Source: Chara braunii (taxonomy: Eukaryota > Streptophyta > Charophyceae > Charales > Characeae). From it: a DNA stretch of 48,535 bases. A program made the translations under genes and the position numbers. Positions 9,116-19,780 of this stretch are shown here, one piece after another (the first letter of the stretch is position 1; each line of letters begins with the position of its first letter). The stretch lies in the NCBI GenBank assembly GCA_003427395.1, contig BFEA01001116.1:91745-140279 (forward strand), in the 5' to 3' direction. Below the pieces are notes generated by a model. It saw only the letters and a program-made list of their open reading frames with translations. It was not told where the DNA came from and searched no databases.

Positions 9116-11019
9116 CGTCGTTCCGTTGAGCACTATTTCGATGCGATGCGGTAATTTTCATGCACGAGCAAAGTCACGAATTTTCGCTCCCTGTAGGAAT
9201 CCACCGCGCGCGCGGAGATGTGTGCTTTCCTTCAAAATTTTGAAGTACGGTGTGAGGAGGAGCAAGGGGCAAGAGCTCGGAACGCCACGTCACGCCACAC
9301 CTCCGGATGTGGCTTCTCCGAGTTCAACAAAAGACAAACAAGCACTAAAGAGGGAAAGCGGAGGGAGAGAGAAGGGAACATTAGGTAGAGGAAAAGGGAA
9401 GCAAAATGTAACTAAGAATGGGAAAAGACAAAGGAACTAGAGGAAACCAAGAGGAGGCAAGGGAAGCGAACAACCTTCCTAACAAAAGGAAAGGGAAAGG
9501 AGAGGATGAGACAAGTGAGGCAATCACCGTGCATAGAGTAAGGAATGGACACAACGCAGTCCGCATAATCATTTGCGCCTCACAAGGTGGGAGGGGTTCG
9601 TTTGCCATTCAAGGTAAGTCTCGACGATCTTCTCGAACTTCGAAGAGAACAGCGTAAGGACAAGCGAAGGAGCACATCATACAAGAGGAAGGGAACGACA
9701 GTCGTTCGCAAAAGATCGAGTGCTTTAAACGTAGCAAGAATTATTACGAGTGTCAGCCTAAGCATAGACAAGCTTTCCATACGATTTAGAATAAACGGAA
9801 GAGACGCAATCTCGAGTGAGGTCCGTCACTAGGCAGACAAGCAAAGCAGACGCTGTAAGGGAAGCGGGTAGTAGGGTTGTTCATACATAGACTACCAAAA
9901 GAAGCTTTCTCATCGCCTCTTTAAAAGATTTAATCCCTTCTAGCTACATTCAAGAGTGTTGTGATCCTGGATGACCAGACTTTCCGTCGTCGATAGCAGG
10001 AGAGAAAGCGTTTAGGTCCACCGCACCCACCCACCCCTCAATCATTCCCGCTAAACACCCCCACTACCACCCCACCCTCTCAGCCGGAGATCCCGCATCA
10101 GGTTTTATTTGTCCCCTACTTCCATCATAATACCACACCCTCTACCAACACATCACCTTGCCACCCTGCTTTCATCACCCCCGCCAACACCCCCCCTTGT
10201 CATCCACCCCTACCAAACTGCCAACCTTCTCACCCAATTAAATATTCCTAGTCGAGTACGATCGAACTTTGGCGATCCCTCGTCGGAATAGCTTTGTCCA
10301 AAGCTTTCCTATCTCCACTTTTCGCGGCCCCGATCCCCAAGTGGGGAGGGGGATACACTGCCATTTTTTTTTTGGCTTTACCCCTCGTATAGTATCTACA
10401 CGTCTCCTGTTCGCTACCCCGATCCCCAAAAGGGAAGGGGGACCTTTGTTCAATTATTTGGCCACACCCTACACCGTAATTAATAAGTATTAATAATTTA
10501 ATTTAACTTAATTATTAGTTACACACTGGTTGTTCATTTATTGCTTAGGTACTGACCATTTTTTCGATCAGTGCCCTCTCATCAGTGAGATCCATGGCAA
10601 ATCATCAAACCGCGGTGAACAATTTATAACAGTCAATGGCAAACAAACGGATCCAAAAGAATTGAAAACAAAAAAGGACGAATCTTGAAGAAATAAATCA
10701 TCGTAACGCAGGAAATTGTGGAAGACAAACACCAGAAGGACACGATGCAGGAACTCTTCAAAATGGGCACCTCAACAAAAAAAGCCTGAATTGAGAATCT
10801 GCACGCAAGGGGAAAACTGCTTCGATAAGGCAAATCACCGAACCTACAAGAAGATAACAACAACGAACCCCATCAGTATTAGTGTGATAGCACAACAAAC
10901 AACTCTCCCAAACTACTCAAGTGGAAAGCTGGCTAGACCTCCCCTGGCCCCTCCACACACAACACAACAATGAGCATGATCAGCATGATACATATGTTAC
11001 ACCACTTGCAATCATGTTG
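9116..11019. other. Unassigned; C-rich, AT-rich and duplicated segments
   Basis: No domain is recognised. Visible structure: a C-rich stretch (about 10020-10210); a local duplication of CCCCGATCCCCAA at 10331 and 10417, each followed by a G-rich run; and an AT-rich TTAATTAA-like segment (10480-10530). Plus-strand open frames at 9084-9440 and 9418-9832 are Lys/Arg/Glu-rich with no known domain. Confidence 0.5.
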
Positions 11020-11230
11020 ATTTTATTAGACAACAATTTATGTGCCATTTGGGGCACCGGTCCATCTTTTGCGACTAGAATGCCCATATATCGCGTGGGT
11101 GCCTCAAGTCTTTCTCATGTCGTTTCTCTTTCCGGGCCTTGGAGGATTGACTCTTCAGATAACCACCTCCTTATTGTCTTTTCCAAATTGATCTTCGTCT
11201 CCGAAGCTAGTCTGAAGGCCTCGGTTGCCC
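11020..11230 (-). pseudogene. LINE fragment, 3' side of a split copy
   Basis: The minus strand reads AFRLASETKINLEKT (about 11220-11175), then after a stop RLEAPTRYMGILVAKDGP. These are the LINE reverse transcriptase thumb motifs (ASG.KIN..KT and YLGI). It continues the LINE at 12720-13960 across the TIR element at 11231-12718, which therefore inserted into it. Confidence 0.75.
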
Positions 11231-11483
11231 GCACTTATGTCTTAACCCGAAAATAATGTACGTACGTTCTATTCAACTTTCCTCTGAAAAATGGGTCCTC
11301 AGAAATCGCTGTTTTTTTTTTGAATAAAACGTACGGTCAACTATAATGTACCTACGCTGCATTCGATTAACAACGTATGTACGTTGTCTTCACATTTGTG
11401 GAAATGACAATTTTTCAAAAACATCAAAACAGTTTGAAAGAAACAAATGTTGCATTGCATTGCAATACAAACAACTTTTGCTC

Positions 11484-11714
11484 GAGGGTCATGTCGGTAC
11501 GGGCCGAATACCCAAACCCGAACGCCCGAACGTTCAAGACACCCCCCGCCAACACGTTCAAACTGAAAGTGATTATTATTATTATTTTTGTTTAACGAAT
11601 GAATTGCGGAGGGGGGGTTCTTCACACAGCATATTTTCTTTATTAAAAAACAAAAGGTAGGCATGGAGGCAAGTTGCCTGCTGAACGACAAGAACCCCTC
11701 CGCTGTGGGTATGT

Positions 11715-11745
<31 letters not shown>

Positions 11746-11971
11746 GGGGGGAGGGGGCGAACCCCCCACTATCAGCTAGCCAATCAATCAATCAAAAAAG
11801 GAGCGAACAAGTGTGTGCCCGTGTGTGTGTGTATGCGTGCGGGGGGTTTGGGCGACCCCCTTGCTACCTGCTAGCCAATCAATCAATTAATCAAAAAAAC
11901 AAAGAACGTTGAAAAAAGAAAAAGACGTGAAATATCATGCGTGCGCATGCATGCGTGCGTGCGTGCGTGTG

Positions 11972-12030
<59 letters not shown>

Positions 12031-12412
12031 TTGGGGGTGGGCAACCCCCCCCCCCCCTACCAGCTAGCCAATGAATGGATGAATCAATCAATCAATCAAA
12101 AAATCAATCAATCAATTTATTGATTCATTAATTTATCGATTGATGGATCGATTGATTGAAAAATTAATCGATTAATGGATCGATTGAAACATTAATNGGG
12201 GGGGGGGGGGCTACCAGTCAATCAATCAATCAATAAAAAAAACAGTAAAGTTAGAAAAAAAACTTTAAAAATAATAAAAAAAATTGCCCCCGAAACGGGG
12301 TTTGGTGGGCCCCGAACCTCTTTGGAGACGGGTCCCCAGCCCCTCCCCGAACGGCCGAACGTTCGGCAGTCGAGCCAGGGGCCTCCAAACATTCAGCACG
12401 GTAACCTTGGAA
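11484..12412. mobile_element. Nested CCGAACG-type element
   Basis: The left end reads AGGGTCATGTCGGTACGGGC then CCGAACGCCCGAACG-like blocks. The right side has CCCCGAACGGCCGAACG (about 12346-12362) and ends in CGGTAACCTT near 12412. This matches the plan of the 252-1021 element (GGTTACC ends, CCGAACG subterminal arrays), though the ends are more diverged. The body is the (GT)n/CCAATCAATC array. It is nested in the 11231-12718 element. Confidence 0.55.
11711..12235. repeat. Array of (GT)n-(G)n-CTAGCCAATCAATCAATC units
   Basis: Four related units (about 11711-11798, 11810-11895, 11940-12115, 12198-12235) each run GT repeat, G-run, C-run or CCCC, then CTA.CAGCTAGCCAATCAATC and an A-run; the last is partial. 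The (GT)n in unit 3 spans about 11976-12027. Positions 12080-12196 hold AATCAAT/ATTGATT inverted words able to fold back. An N lies at 12197. Confidence 0.8.
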
Positions 12413-12719
12413 ACGGGAATAAAAGTACTCTTTTACGGCAAGGGCATTATGTTTTCTGATTTCTTTAGAATTTTGATTTTTCAGAAAAGTCCAAAAAAAA
12501 GTTGTACAGAAGATCAATACAAACAACTTTTGCGTGAGGGTCTTGGCAAACTTCCCAACCAAAATCAAGAAAATGACAGTGGTACTATAGGCTTTTGCAA
12601 AGTTGCGCCCTAAAACTCGTCGTATAACGTATGTATGTTGTATTCGAATACAACGTACCCCGGACGTTGTATTCATATACAAGATACGTACGTTTTTTTC
12701 GGGTTAAGACAATAGTGCA

Positions 12720-13960
12720 TTGACCAAGGAGTCCGAGGCTGGAATCAGTAAAGTAGATCATCTGTAAACATTATTATTGTGTGGGAAGCACATGTGATTG
12801 GGTGCACCAACGTTGATCTCAGGTAGCCAATGGATCGACGGGTCTTTCCAAAGGAACAAGGCTATCACTTCCATTACAAAGAGGAGTATTGGGGAGCCAC
12901 GAGGTCGCCTTGCCAAACGAGCCCAAAGATGGGATAGTAAACCATTGACCTAGACAAACCCTGACATATTGCTATACAGTATGCCTACCCATTCCTTGAA
13001 ATTCAGGCCTACTCCCATCTTTGTCATACTTGTATTGAGAAAGGCCCAATTGACTTGGTCGTACGCCTTCTCAAAATAAAAAGAAGGATAGCAATGCTGA
13101 TCCTTTTTTCTTCGACTTTCTTTCCTGCTTCGTTTAGAATCAATACACTGCCATACCCCCCCAAGAATAAATCCACCTTGGTGTGCATGAAAACATTATT
13201 AATCAGGTCTAGAATTTGGAAAGCTAGAACAACGTAGGGGAGGGTAAGTCAAGAAAGAGGTCGATAATTCCCGATGTCTTCCCTATCTCCCTATTTGTCT
13301 AGTTTCGTAACTACGCTACTAACCTACTGCTAAAAAATTCCCCTAACCTTCCTTGAGCCATCAATGGCCAAAAATTTTCCCAAAATGTTTCGGTTAACCC
13401 ATTAATATGTGGGGTCTTGTTATTCTTTATAGTACTTACCATGGACTGCAAATTGCAACTCTTCCAACGTGAGAGGTCTGTTGAGTGTCTCTACTTATTC
13501 TAGTGATATTGTTTTGTCCAAGTGTTGCAGGATCCTGGAACAGGCTTCTATAACGCTTGGTGGGTTGAGATGTTTAGTATAGTTCTTTATAGAACCTTTT
13601 CGCTGCTTTTAACATACCTTCACTATCTGTTTTTGTTTTGGGGGGTTCTAAGAGAGCTCTCACCCCAGGTATTGAGTTGAACTTGGAGTTGGATTTCATT
13701 CTAGCGAAAAAATATTTTGAGATTGACCCACTTAGTTCATACTCATTCATCCTAGCTTGCAGTCCCCTGAGTTCCCATTGTGTCCACAAATCTCAGTGTA
13801 TAATATGGACGATGGATTGTTGATTGGATTGTTCTCCACGATCTTCAGGGGTATCTCTAAAGCTTGCTTCCTCTATGTTTTGTCATTAACTAGTTTCCTA
13901 TAAATTTTCACTACAGATCGGGACACTGACAGGAGCTTTCTTAGAACCACTCCCACCTGT
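12720..13960 (-). pseudogene. LINE reverse transcriptase region, 5' side of a split copy
   Basis: The minus strand reads an L1-like reverse transcriptase in fragments. SKYFFARMKSNSKF and RFYKELY (13789-13574) form the pre-RT linker. KKAYDQVNW and MGVGLNF lie near 13080-12990, LARQGDLVAPQ near 12910-12870 (the RQGDP.AP box) and FTDDLLY near 12770-12750 (the F/YADD box, both Asp kept). Several frameshifts and stops intervene, and the segment between linker and palm is largely unreadable. The wording resembles the plus-strand LINE at 43-47 kb, so both belong to one family. It is cut at 12720 by the TIR element and resumes at 11230. Confidence 0.75.
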
Positions 13961-14135
13961 CCTGACTAGAAATGAACCCTCCCTTTAAATTTTGCCAGCA
14001 TTCAAGGTCACAACTATGGATGCCAACAACAACGATACACAAGTATGTTTGTCTCTTTCCTCTCTTTCTACTGCTACAACTACATACAACGCCCAAGTCA
14101 TGCGATCATTGTCTAAACGTCCTCGCTGCTCTTCC

Positions 14136-14140
14136 CCCCC

Positions 14141-14182
<42 letters not shown>
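14136..14182. repeat. (C)n(CT)n microsatellite
   Basis: A C-run of about 15 nt is followed by a CT run. The flank CATAGCTATGGCCCCCAACGC resembles the repeat at 24416-24779/36122-36440, also found beside CT runs. Confidence 0.95.
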
Positions 14183-14187
<5 letters not shown>

Positions 14188-14419
14188 CAAGCTCATAGCT
14201 ATGGCCCCCAACGCCGTCAACTACTTTCTCGCTTAGCCCTGTTCACGCTCCAAGATCTTGACGCCTCGGTTCTAAGTTCAGCCTGATCTACGATGCAGCC
14301 AATGTCATATCTACCATCCCAATTTAGTTTGTTTGTCTGTCTTCGTGGTTTCCATCCCTTGTGCAATTCCTTAGTTGTCCTGTTAGTCGATAGATAAGTC
14401 GATAGATATTGCATGCACG

Positions 14420-14851
14420 TGCTACCTTAGGGAGGTAATCATCCCAAGCTATCTGATCCGGTATCATACACATGCAAAGGGTTTGTTGCAACAACTTATT
14501 CATCTGCTCCGTCCAACCATGAGTCTTGGGGTGCCTACCTAATCACATGGCCAGTTGTGATCCATATACTTTGATGAGTTCTTGCTATTGTTACCTCGTA
14601 AACCTAACAACCCTATCACAAACTATGGTCAAGCGATGATCATCGCCCTTGACCCAATCTGCAAAGAACTCACAAATTACCAGATTTGTTTTTGCTTCCA
14701 CTGGCAAAGGAACAAATTATGCATACTTGCTGAACCGGTCCACTATGACCATGACTTGTGAATTCCCATTTTTGCTTTTCACCTTTGTGTCCACAAAGTC
14801 TATAAATATTGGGTCTCTACTGGGGCTTTTTTATTTTTTTCCTTCTATAAA
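14420..14851 (-). pseudogene. Ty3/gypsy integrase core fragment (element 1)
   Basis: The minus strand reads IFIDFVDTKVKSKNG (about 14815-14770), MVIVDRFSKYAQFVPLP, FFADWVKG, then LTIVCDRVVRF (about 14640-14605) and HPKTHGWTEQMN (about 14540-14505). These are the D-D-E integrase landmarks of Ty3/gypsy elements (DFV, CDR, HP.T.G.TE.MN), with GQTE changed to GWTE. Stops and indels break the frame after about 14600. The U6 fragment abuts it on the 5' side and divides it from the zinc-binding motif upstream. Confidence 0.8.
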
Positions 14852-14910
14852 TCATCCTTGCGCAAGGGTCATGCTAATCTTCTTTGTATCGTTCCAATTT
14901 TAACGGATGT
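14852..14910 (-). ncRNA. U6: U6 snRNA fragment (pseudogene)
   Basis: Reading the minus strand, this matches the central 59 nt of plant U6 snRNA, with about 4 mismatches by my recollection of the consensus. It begins ACATCCG, includes AAAATTGGAACGATAC, the AGATTAGCAT segment with the AGC triad, and ends TTGCGCAAGGATGA. The ACAGAGA box reads ACAAAGA, which would disable splicing function. The 5' stem-loop and the 3' end are missing, and an A-rich stretch (about 14823-14848) follows on the 3' side. This is a retro-inserted or chimeric copy, not a gene. The ACATCCG start is the plant-lineage form. Confidence 0.9.
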
Positions 14911-15590
14911 ACTCTTGTTCATTTGGCATACTCTTACACTCCTGTGTGCAAGTGATAGATTTTGAATACACCCGAGCCACGTGTAAGAGCATAGTAAGCT
15001 AGGATAAGTCTTCCTCCAACCAAAATGCCTCTCTCAATCATGGGTTTCTCCCGGGATGATACAAGATGGATCTATCTTCACCACTGGCTGTAAGGGATAC
15101 CAATCCATCAACTATCCTATACTCCAACCATTCATGCTGTCATCTTGTTGTAGTACAACTCATGTCCGATACTGGCATGCATCTGTGATCACCACAAAAG
15201 GCAAGGACGGATCTGCAATCTTTAGTACCAGGTACTCTATCAATGCTTTCTTCAACTTCTTGAATGATGGCGTACGGTTCTTGCACCATAGCCATATAGC
15301 GTCTTTCTTTGGCACTCTACGAAGTGGTGCAACTATAGTGGACATGCTCCTCACAAGCTTCCTATAGAAATTGGCCGATCCTGAGAATGAGCGTAGTCTC
15401 GCCACGTTCTTACGCAATTAATTGCTGCAATCTTGCTATCATCAGGTTGTGAACTTTCTCAATATATACCATGGCCGAAATACAAAACACGCTGCTTTGC
15501 CCACTCGAACTTCTTGGGATTTATTTTATGATCCTGGCCAATTCCAAAGTACACATTCTGTGAGAAAGCACAATGTCGTCCCATTGCAAA
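14911..15590 (-). pseudogene. Ty3/gypsy RT end, RNase H and zinc motif (element 1)
   Basis: The minus strand reads KINPKKFEWAKQRVLYFGHG (about 15540-15465, end of the reverse transcriptase), LRSFSGSANFYRKLV (about 15396-15350, the FLG..NYYR connection), PLRRVPKKDAIWLW, then LPFVVITDACQYRT (ends 15160), the first RNase H Asp motif. Further on are broken RNase H words and ITCTQECKSMPNEQEY (about 14970-14915), resembling the C-x2-C of the integrase zinc finger. The 5' limit is an A/T run near 15590. The order continues into the integrase core at 14420-14851. Confidence 0.8.
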
Positions 15591-16176
15591 AAAAAAAAGA
15601 ATGAACTTGAGAGGAGAGAGAGGGAAAGAAGAAGGAGAAAGAAAGGAGAAGAAAAAGATGTACGCCAGCAAAGACCAATGATAGTTCCCTTCTTCTTGCC
15701 AACAACTCTCCTGCTCCTTTTCTCCTCCCCTCTTATTCAAACAATAAATAATAATAATAATGTTGAATGGCTGAACCAGAATCAATGTCTGAATCCCTCT
15801 TCTACTGCAGGTGCAACAGGGGGTCCACCATAGCCATGGCCACCCTTCTCCTTCCTCTTCCTGAAGGCCGAGGCTATGGCAGACTGCTAGGGCCTTGCCC
15901 TGATATGCAAAAGACAACTCGAATCAGCTATGGCTGCTCTAGCTCAGGCCGCCATCCCTGACTCTGCCTCGAGGCTTCTTGGTGTAGCTCTACCCCAACT
16001 GGGGTCTTCCAAATGTAGCGCCCACCAAGGCAATGAAGATGGCATCCTCCATACCCAGGTAAGTACCTCTGGTGCTCTCCTCTCCTAGTCCTCTCTTTCC
16101 TCCTCGCCCGGCCCGTGCTCCTCCACCATAGTCGCGGTGGGGAGTTGTGCGCTCCTCTCTCCTTAGCAGCGCTGCT
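15591..16176. other. Unassigned; GA-rich then mixed sequence
   Basis: A GA-rich stretch (15600-15660) follows the A-run that ends the gypsy fragment. The rest shows no domain. Open frames on the minus strand up to 15917 and 16415 carry no known motif outside the gypsy tail. Confidence 0.5.
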
Positions 16177-16350
16177 CCAACCAGCGCTGCTGCAGCCAGC
16201 GCTCCAAGCAATGTGTCGCCAAACTTGCACACTGAAGAATGAGGAGGAGCCCCTTGCTCCTCGTCCAACCAGCGCTGCTCCAGCCAGCGCTCCAAGCAGT
16301 GTGTCGCCAAACTTGCACATCCAAGAATGAGGAGGAGTCCCTTGCTCCTC
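16177..16350. repeat. 88-bp tandem direct repeat, two copies
   Basis: Copies 16177-16264 and 16265-16350 are nearly identical, sharing CCAACCAGCGCTGCT.CAGCC and TGTCGCCAAACTTGCACA. Minus-strand frames across it show repeated words (LLLILGCASLATHCLERWL type), the result of the duplication. Confidence 0.92.
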
Positions 16351-16439
16351 CTGGACATATAGCGGCCTGCTTGCCTCTTGGGCGGTGACTTACAGGCCGC
16401 GTGGCCTCCAAGCAACCGGTGTCTCCTCCCGTTCGGAGA

Positions 16440-16935
16440 GAAACATCATTGCAGACTTTGATATTGCCCGTACAGACCCTAGACTCAAACTGGTTGGACT
16501 GGTACCCACCTAGACCTAGCCTGCAACTACTGGGCCTCTAAAAGTGCCCACTTTTGTCTTTTTTTGCTTGGCCTCGAGTACCCGGCACATCGACCTCTAC
16601 TTGGTGTGGTGTCGGCCTCAAATGTCGCGGGCCTCTTTCCCCGCCACTTGAGTGTTTTCCCCGCTGCAACCCTCATTGTCACAACCACATGTTAGTACAG
16701 GCCCTTCGGGCATTCCGAACGAACAAGTGCCCTTGCGGGTCACACACACACTCAAGCCGACAAGCACTTAGACTGGCATGCAGACCAGCAAGCATGCACA
16801 CACACATACTTAGAAGACTCAGTAACAAGTGGGAAACTCAGCAAGGCATACATTCCATTCGCAAAACTCAAAAATCAGTTGTGTGTCTCAGTCCATGTTT
16901 GGCAGGTTCTTACACTACCCCGCTCTCAAGAGCAA
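16440..16935 (-). repeat. Possible gypsy LTR fragment (element 2)
   Basis: Directly 3' of the integrase end on the minus strand is a purine-rich word (GAGAGCGGGG, about 16928-16919), then TGTAAGAACC, the usual polypurine-tract-to-LTR arrangement. No second LTR or clear CA terminus was found, so limits are tentative. Confidence 0.3.
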
Positions 16936-16959
16936 GGTCCCTTCGAGCGAGTAACTCAT

Positions 16960-18240
16960 TCTCCGTCCCCGACAAATGCATCATAAGCAAACATAGCAAA
17001 GAGATTCTGTGAATACTCAATAGCGATGAGTTTTACATAAATTTTTGGCACAGCATCGAAGGCTATCTGTTGTTCGTATGCTTTAACAACATGAGGTGCG
17101 CTGCGCAACAGTTCCTTCTTTGATATCCAATTGAGATCATCCAACCGGTGATACATGAAATAATCTGGTACTGTATGTTACATCCTTCACCAATGTGACC
17201 TTTAATTCTATCTATCTCGTGACCGCCTTTGATTGCACGAGGGATCATGTTCTCACGGTAATTGAAGGTTTTGGCATCACGATATGGAGACAACTTTAAT
17301 GCGTGAAAGATCGGGTATGTGCGCAGACGAGGAGGCACGACAATTACATAACAATCACATCCATAACTTCCCGCAAACCGTAATAGAGAGGGAGAAGTTT
17401 GCGTGAAACCTCTTCTTCCAAAAATTCAGACATCTTGACCTAGACATAACTCCCCACTTTGATAGTCGATGTCGATCATTGTTCCAATGGCAACTTTGAG
17501 TAAGCGATCGTACTTGGCGCTGAAGTCGGGCCTGCCAGGCGTCAGACCAGCCGGCTGTTCAGGGAATTAGTAGGAGAGCGGATTATGAATCTTCCAGCAG
17601 TAAAGCAGCCTGTTTCGCATCATGCCGGTGGAAAAATGGATGGAGTTGTTGTACAACCCCTTGATCGAATACAACTTTTCATCCCACGTCTCCTGATCCG
17701 GGATGATTAAGGCAAGGAGAAGCTGGCACACAGTCTAGTTGATCTAAGCAGCCCCATGGGCTTTTGCCTCGATGGTTTGATTTGTTGTCAAACTTAATAC
17801 TCAGCAACAAAATTTTCAGGAGATCCTTTCATACCTGGCCAGTCAAATTGTTGCAGCAGGTTTCTGAAGGTTTTTGCAATGCCAAATTGTCCACTCCGAC
17901 CGTGAGCCAAATCCAAGAAGTGTGTGCGGAGAGGTTCATGGTTGGGTACACACAAACGGTCATTATTACAGTAGCATCGGGAAACCAGACCTTCGCATTC
18001 GTGAAGATCAAGCTGACTGCTGGGGTCAGCTCACAGCTGCTCAAGGATGGGACTGAGGTCCGGATCCTTGGCAGTTTGCTCCACGAGTTCCTCCTTCAGT
18101 TTCTTCCGGAGGTCGTAGGAGTTCATAAGGCAAGTTATATACTCGGGGTGGCGAGACAATGCATCAGCAACTCGATTATAACATTCCTCATGTTTTAATT
18201 CGAAAGACCTTCTTTCCCCAGTGAGCACTGGCCTGGCCGT
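16960..18240 (-). pseudogene. Ty3/gypsy pol remnant with integrase core deleted (element 2)
   Basis: The minus strand reads NRVADALSRHPEY (about 18174-18140; end of RNase H), the integrase zinc-binding region with LWFPDA, GIAKTFRNLLQQFDWPGM (about 18010-17830), then almost directly TWDEKLYSIKGLYNNS (about 17695-17648), which normally lies after the catalytic Glu. LRTYPIFHALKLSPY (about 17325-17280) and GHEIDRIKGH follow, and the chromodomain-like tail ends LLRSAPHVVKAYE (about 17120-17070). The D-D-E core is missing, about 450 bp expected. Many stops and shifts are present. The plan matches chromodomain-type gypsy elements. Confidence 0.8.
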
Positions 18241-18277
18241 GGATGCCAGTAATTACATATATGTTAAGCTTAGTTGC

Positions 18278-18480
18278 TTGGGCAGCCAATTTCTCTGAAT
18301 GTGTCAAATGCAGCGGTCCCCTCCCTTTTGTCACTTTTCGGAGGCCTCGACTGTGTTCTGGGACTGGGGAACTCCACAACTGAGAACCTTCCGGATTGCG
18401 TAACAAGGGTCCCAGCCTCTGCAACTAACCAAGAGGCAGGGCCTACTAGTTGGTTGGACAGGCTGAGGCCAACCTTTCTC
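18278..18480 (-). repeat. Repeat pair A, first arm (inverted relative to its partner)
   Basis: The reverse complement aligns with 22224-22410, sharing GGCCTCAGCCT.TCCAACCAA, GGAAGGTTCTCA and AAGTGACAAAAGGG. The adjacent segment 18556-18908 aligns with 22527-22898 in direct orientation, so one copy has a local inversion. Confidence 0.8.
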
Positions 18481-18555
18481 AATGGGAAAGTCTCGACCTT
18501 CGCTAATCGTCAGCACCATTTTGCAGCCTTGCGATATCAGGGCAGCAGGAAAATT

Positions 18556-18908
18556 GTGGAAACAGGTGGACTTACCTGGCAATGGCCGAGGACCACACCC
18601 GTGGTGATCAGAGGCTACAACTTTGCTAGGCAAGAGGAAAGTGGAGAGAGAGAAGGAGAGTGTGAGGGAGAGAAGCAAGATGTGTATAAAGAGAAAGGAG
18701 AGTAGCATAGGCGATCACATTATACTAGAGCAGCCACATTGTGGTTGTATTGATGATTGGAGGCGAGAAGTTTGGCATTCTTCATCAAGGGAGTCAGTGT
18801 CAATGTGTTCTCATTCGGTGTGCTCTCAGCTTTGTAATTCTCCTTTCGACTTCGCTCACGAGTCTTTTGCCACTCGAAAAATTTGTGTTCCCATAGATTG
18901 GTTCCTTG
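18556..18908 (+). repeat. Repeat pair A, second arm (direct)
   Basis: Aligns with 22527-22898 in the same orientation: GGACTTACCTGG, CGTGGTGATCAGA, TGTGGTTGTATTGATG and GGAGGCGAGAAGTT.GG. Possibly LTR or untranslated sequence of a retroelement; no domain is visible. Confidence 0.8.
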
Positions 18909-19780
18909 CATTTCAATATCAGAGTGTGGTTCCCTGACCAGCGCAACCGGAAGTTGGCGAGTCAGGTCTAACTGTGCCAGCGGTGGTGGAAGCTGTCAGG
19001 CAGTGTTGTTGACTTTCTCAATAACTGGTGAATGATCTTCTGCACCGGGAAAACAGCGCAGGGTTGAAGGTGTACGGATTATGCAGCATTCCGATGAGAG
19101 TATATTGGTGCTTGTTGTTGCATGAGGCTGCACTAGCACCTTAATGTTGATGGTGCGGGAGTATGAAAGGTCGTCAAACTCGGCATCAAAAGTTGGAGAG
19201 AGAATCTCTAGTTGGGGGCAGCAGCATCAAGTGTCCTTGACCTTGTCTACCCTCCATTATCCTCTTACCACGAGGAAGAGCGTTTCACTTGAGAGTCCTC
19301 TTATTGTGAGTTGCAAGCACATGCTACCTTGAGAGTCGACCTTCTTCTTATGGATCAAGAGGGAAAAGGGCGGTGCATGTGATGTGCCCAGGATGGAAGA
19401 AGCACATAATGTGGGACTAGCATCTTCCCCTGAATAGAACATACGGTCATTTGAGGGAAGAAGCACAGGATGGAAGAAGCACATGATGTGGGACTAGCGT
19501 CTTCCCCACAATGTGAGCCAAATACGGCTCACCTTTCAGTCCAGATGAAGCGAAAATGACCATACGTTCTATTTGAGGGAAGAACTTAGACCATGCATGC
19601 ATGTGCAGACATACCAACTTCAGCATGTGCTATAGGAGCGATCAGTGACTTGAACAGGGTCATTCTGTTCACAACTATAATTGGTACCGGGAAGGTACTG
19701 GCCATTGTTGCTGAGTTGTCAACACTGGGGTGGATCTGTTATCCACGAGTCACTACTCTCACACATAATTATTAGCTGCC
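18909..19780. other. Unassigned; contains a short interrupted duplication
   Basis: The segment AGGATGGAAGAAGCACA plus GTGGGACTAGC.TCTTCCCC occurs at 19390-19430 and 19467-19507 (77-bp offset), and TTTGAGGGAAGAA occurs at 19450 and 19573. A 6-bp hairpin (TGAGCC/GGCTCA) lies near 19515-19532. No coding content is recognised. Confidence 0.6.

Larger units (their letters stand above)
11231..12718. mobile_element. ~1.49-kb TIR element inserted in a LINE
   Basis: The left end (from 11231) and the complement of the right end (to 12718) share GTCTTAACCCGAAAA followed by .A.GTACGTA, with the outer GCACT also matching. GTTGTATTC and ACGTACG words recur just inside both ends. The interior carries no transposase ORF. 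It holds a CCGAACG-type element (11484-12412) and a microsatellite array. A 19-bp exact direct repeat (11463-11481 and 12515-12533) brackets the inner insert. LINE coding sequence continues on both flanks. A clean target duplication is not resolved. Confidence 0.7.

Noticed and set aside
10562-10585. Second hammerhead-like match on the minus strand (CTGATGA ... GAAA)
   Set aside because: Stem II would have only two base pairs and no stem III or cleavage triplet follows; chance match.
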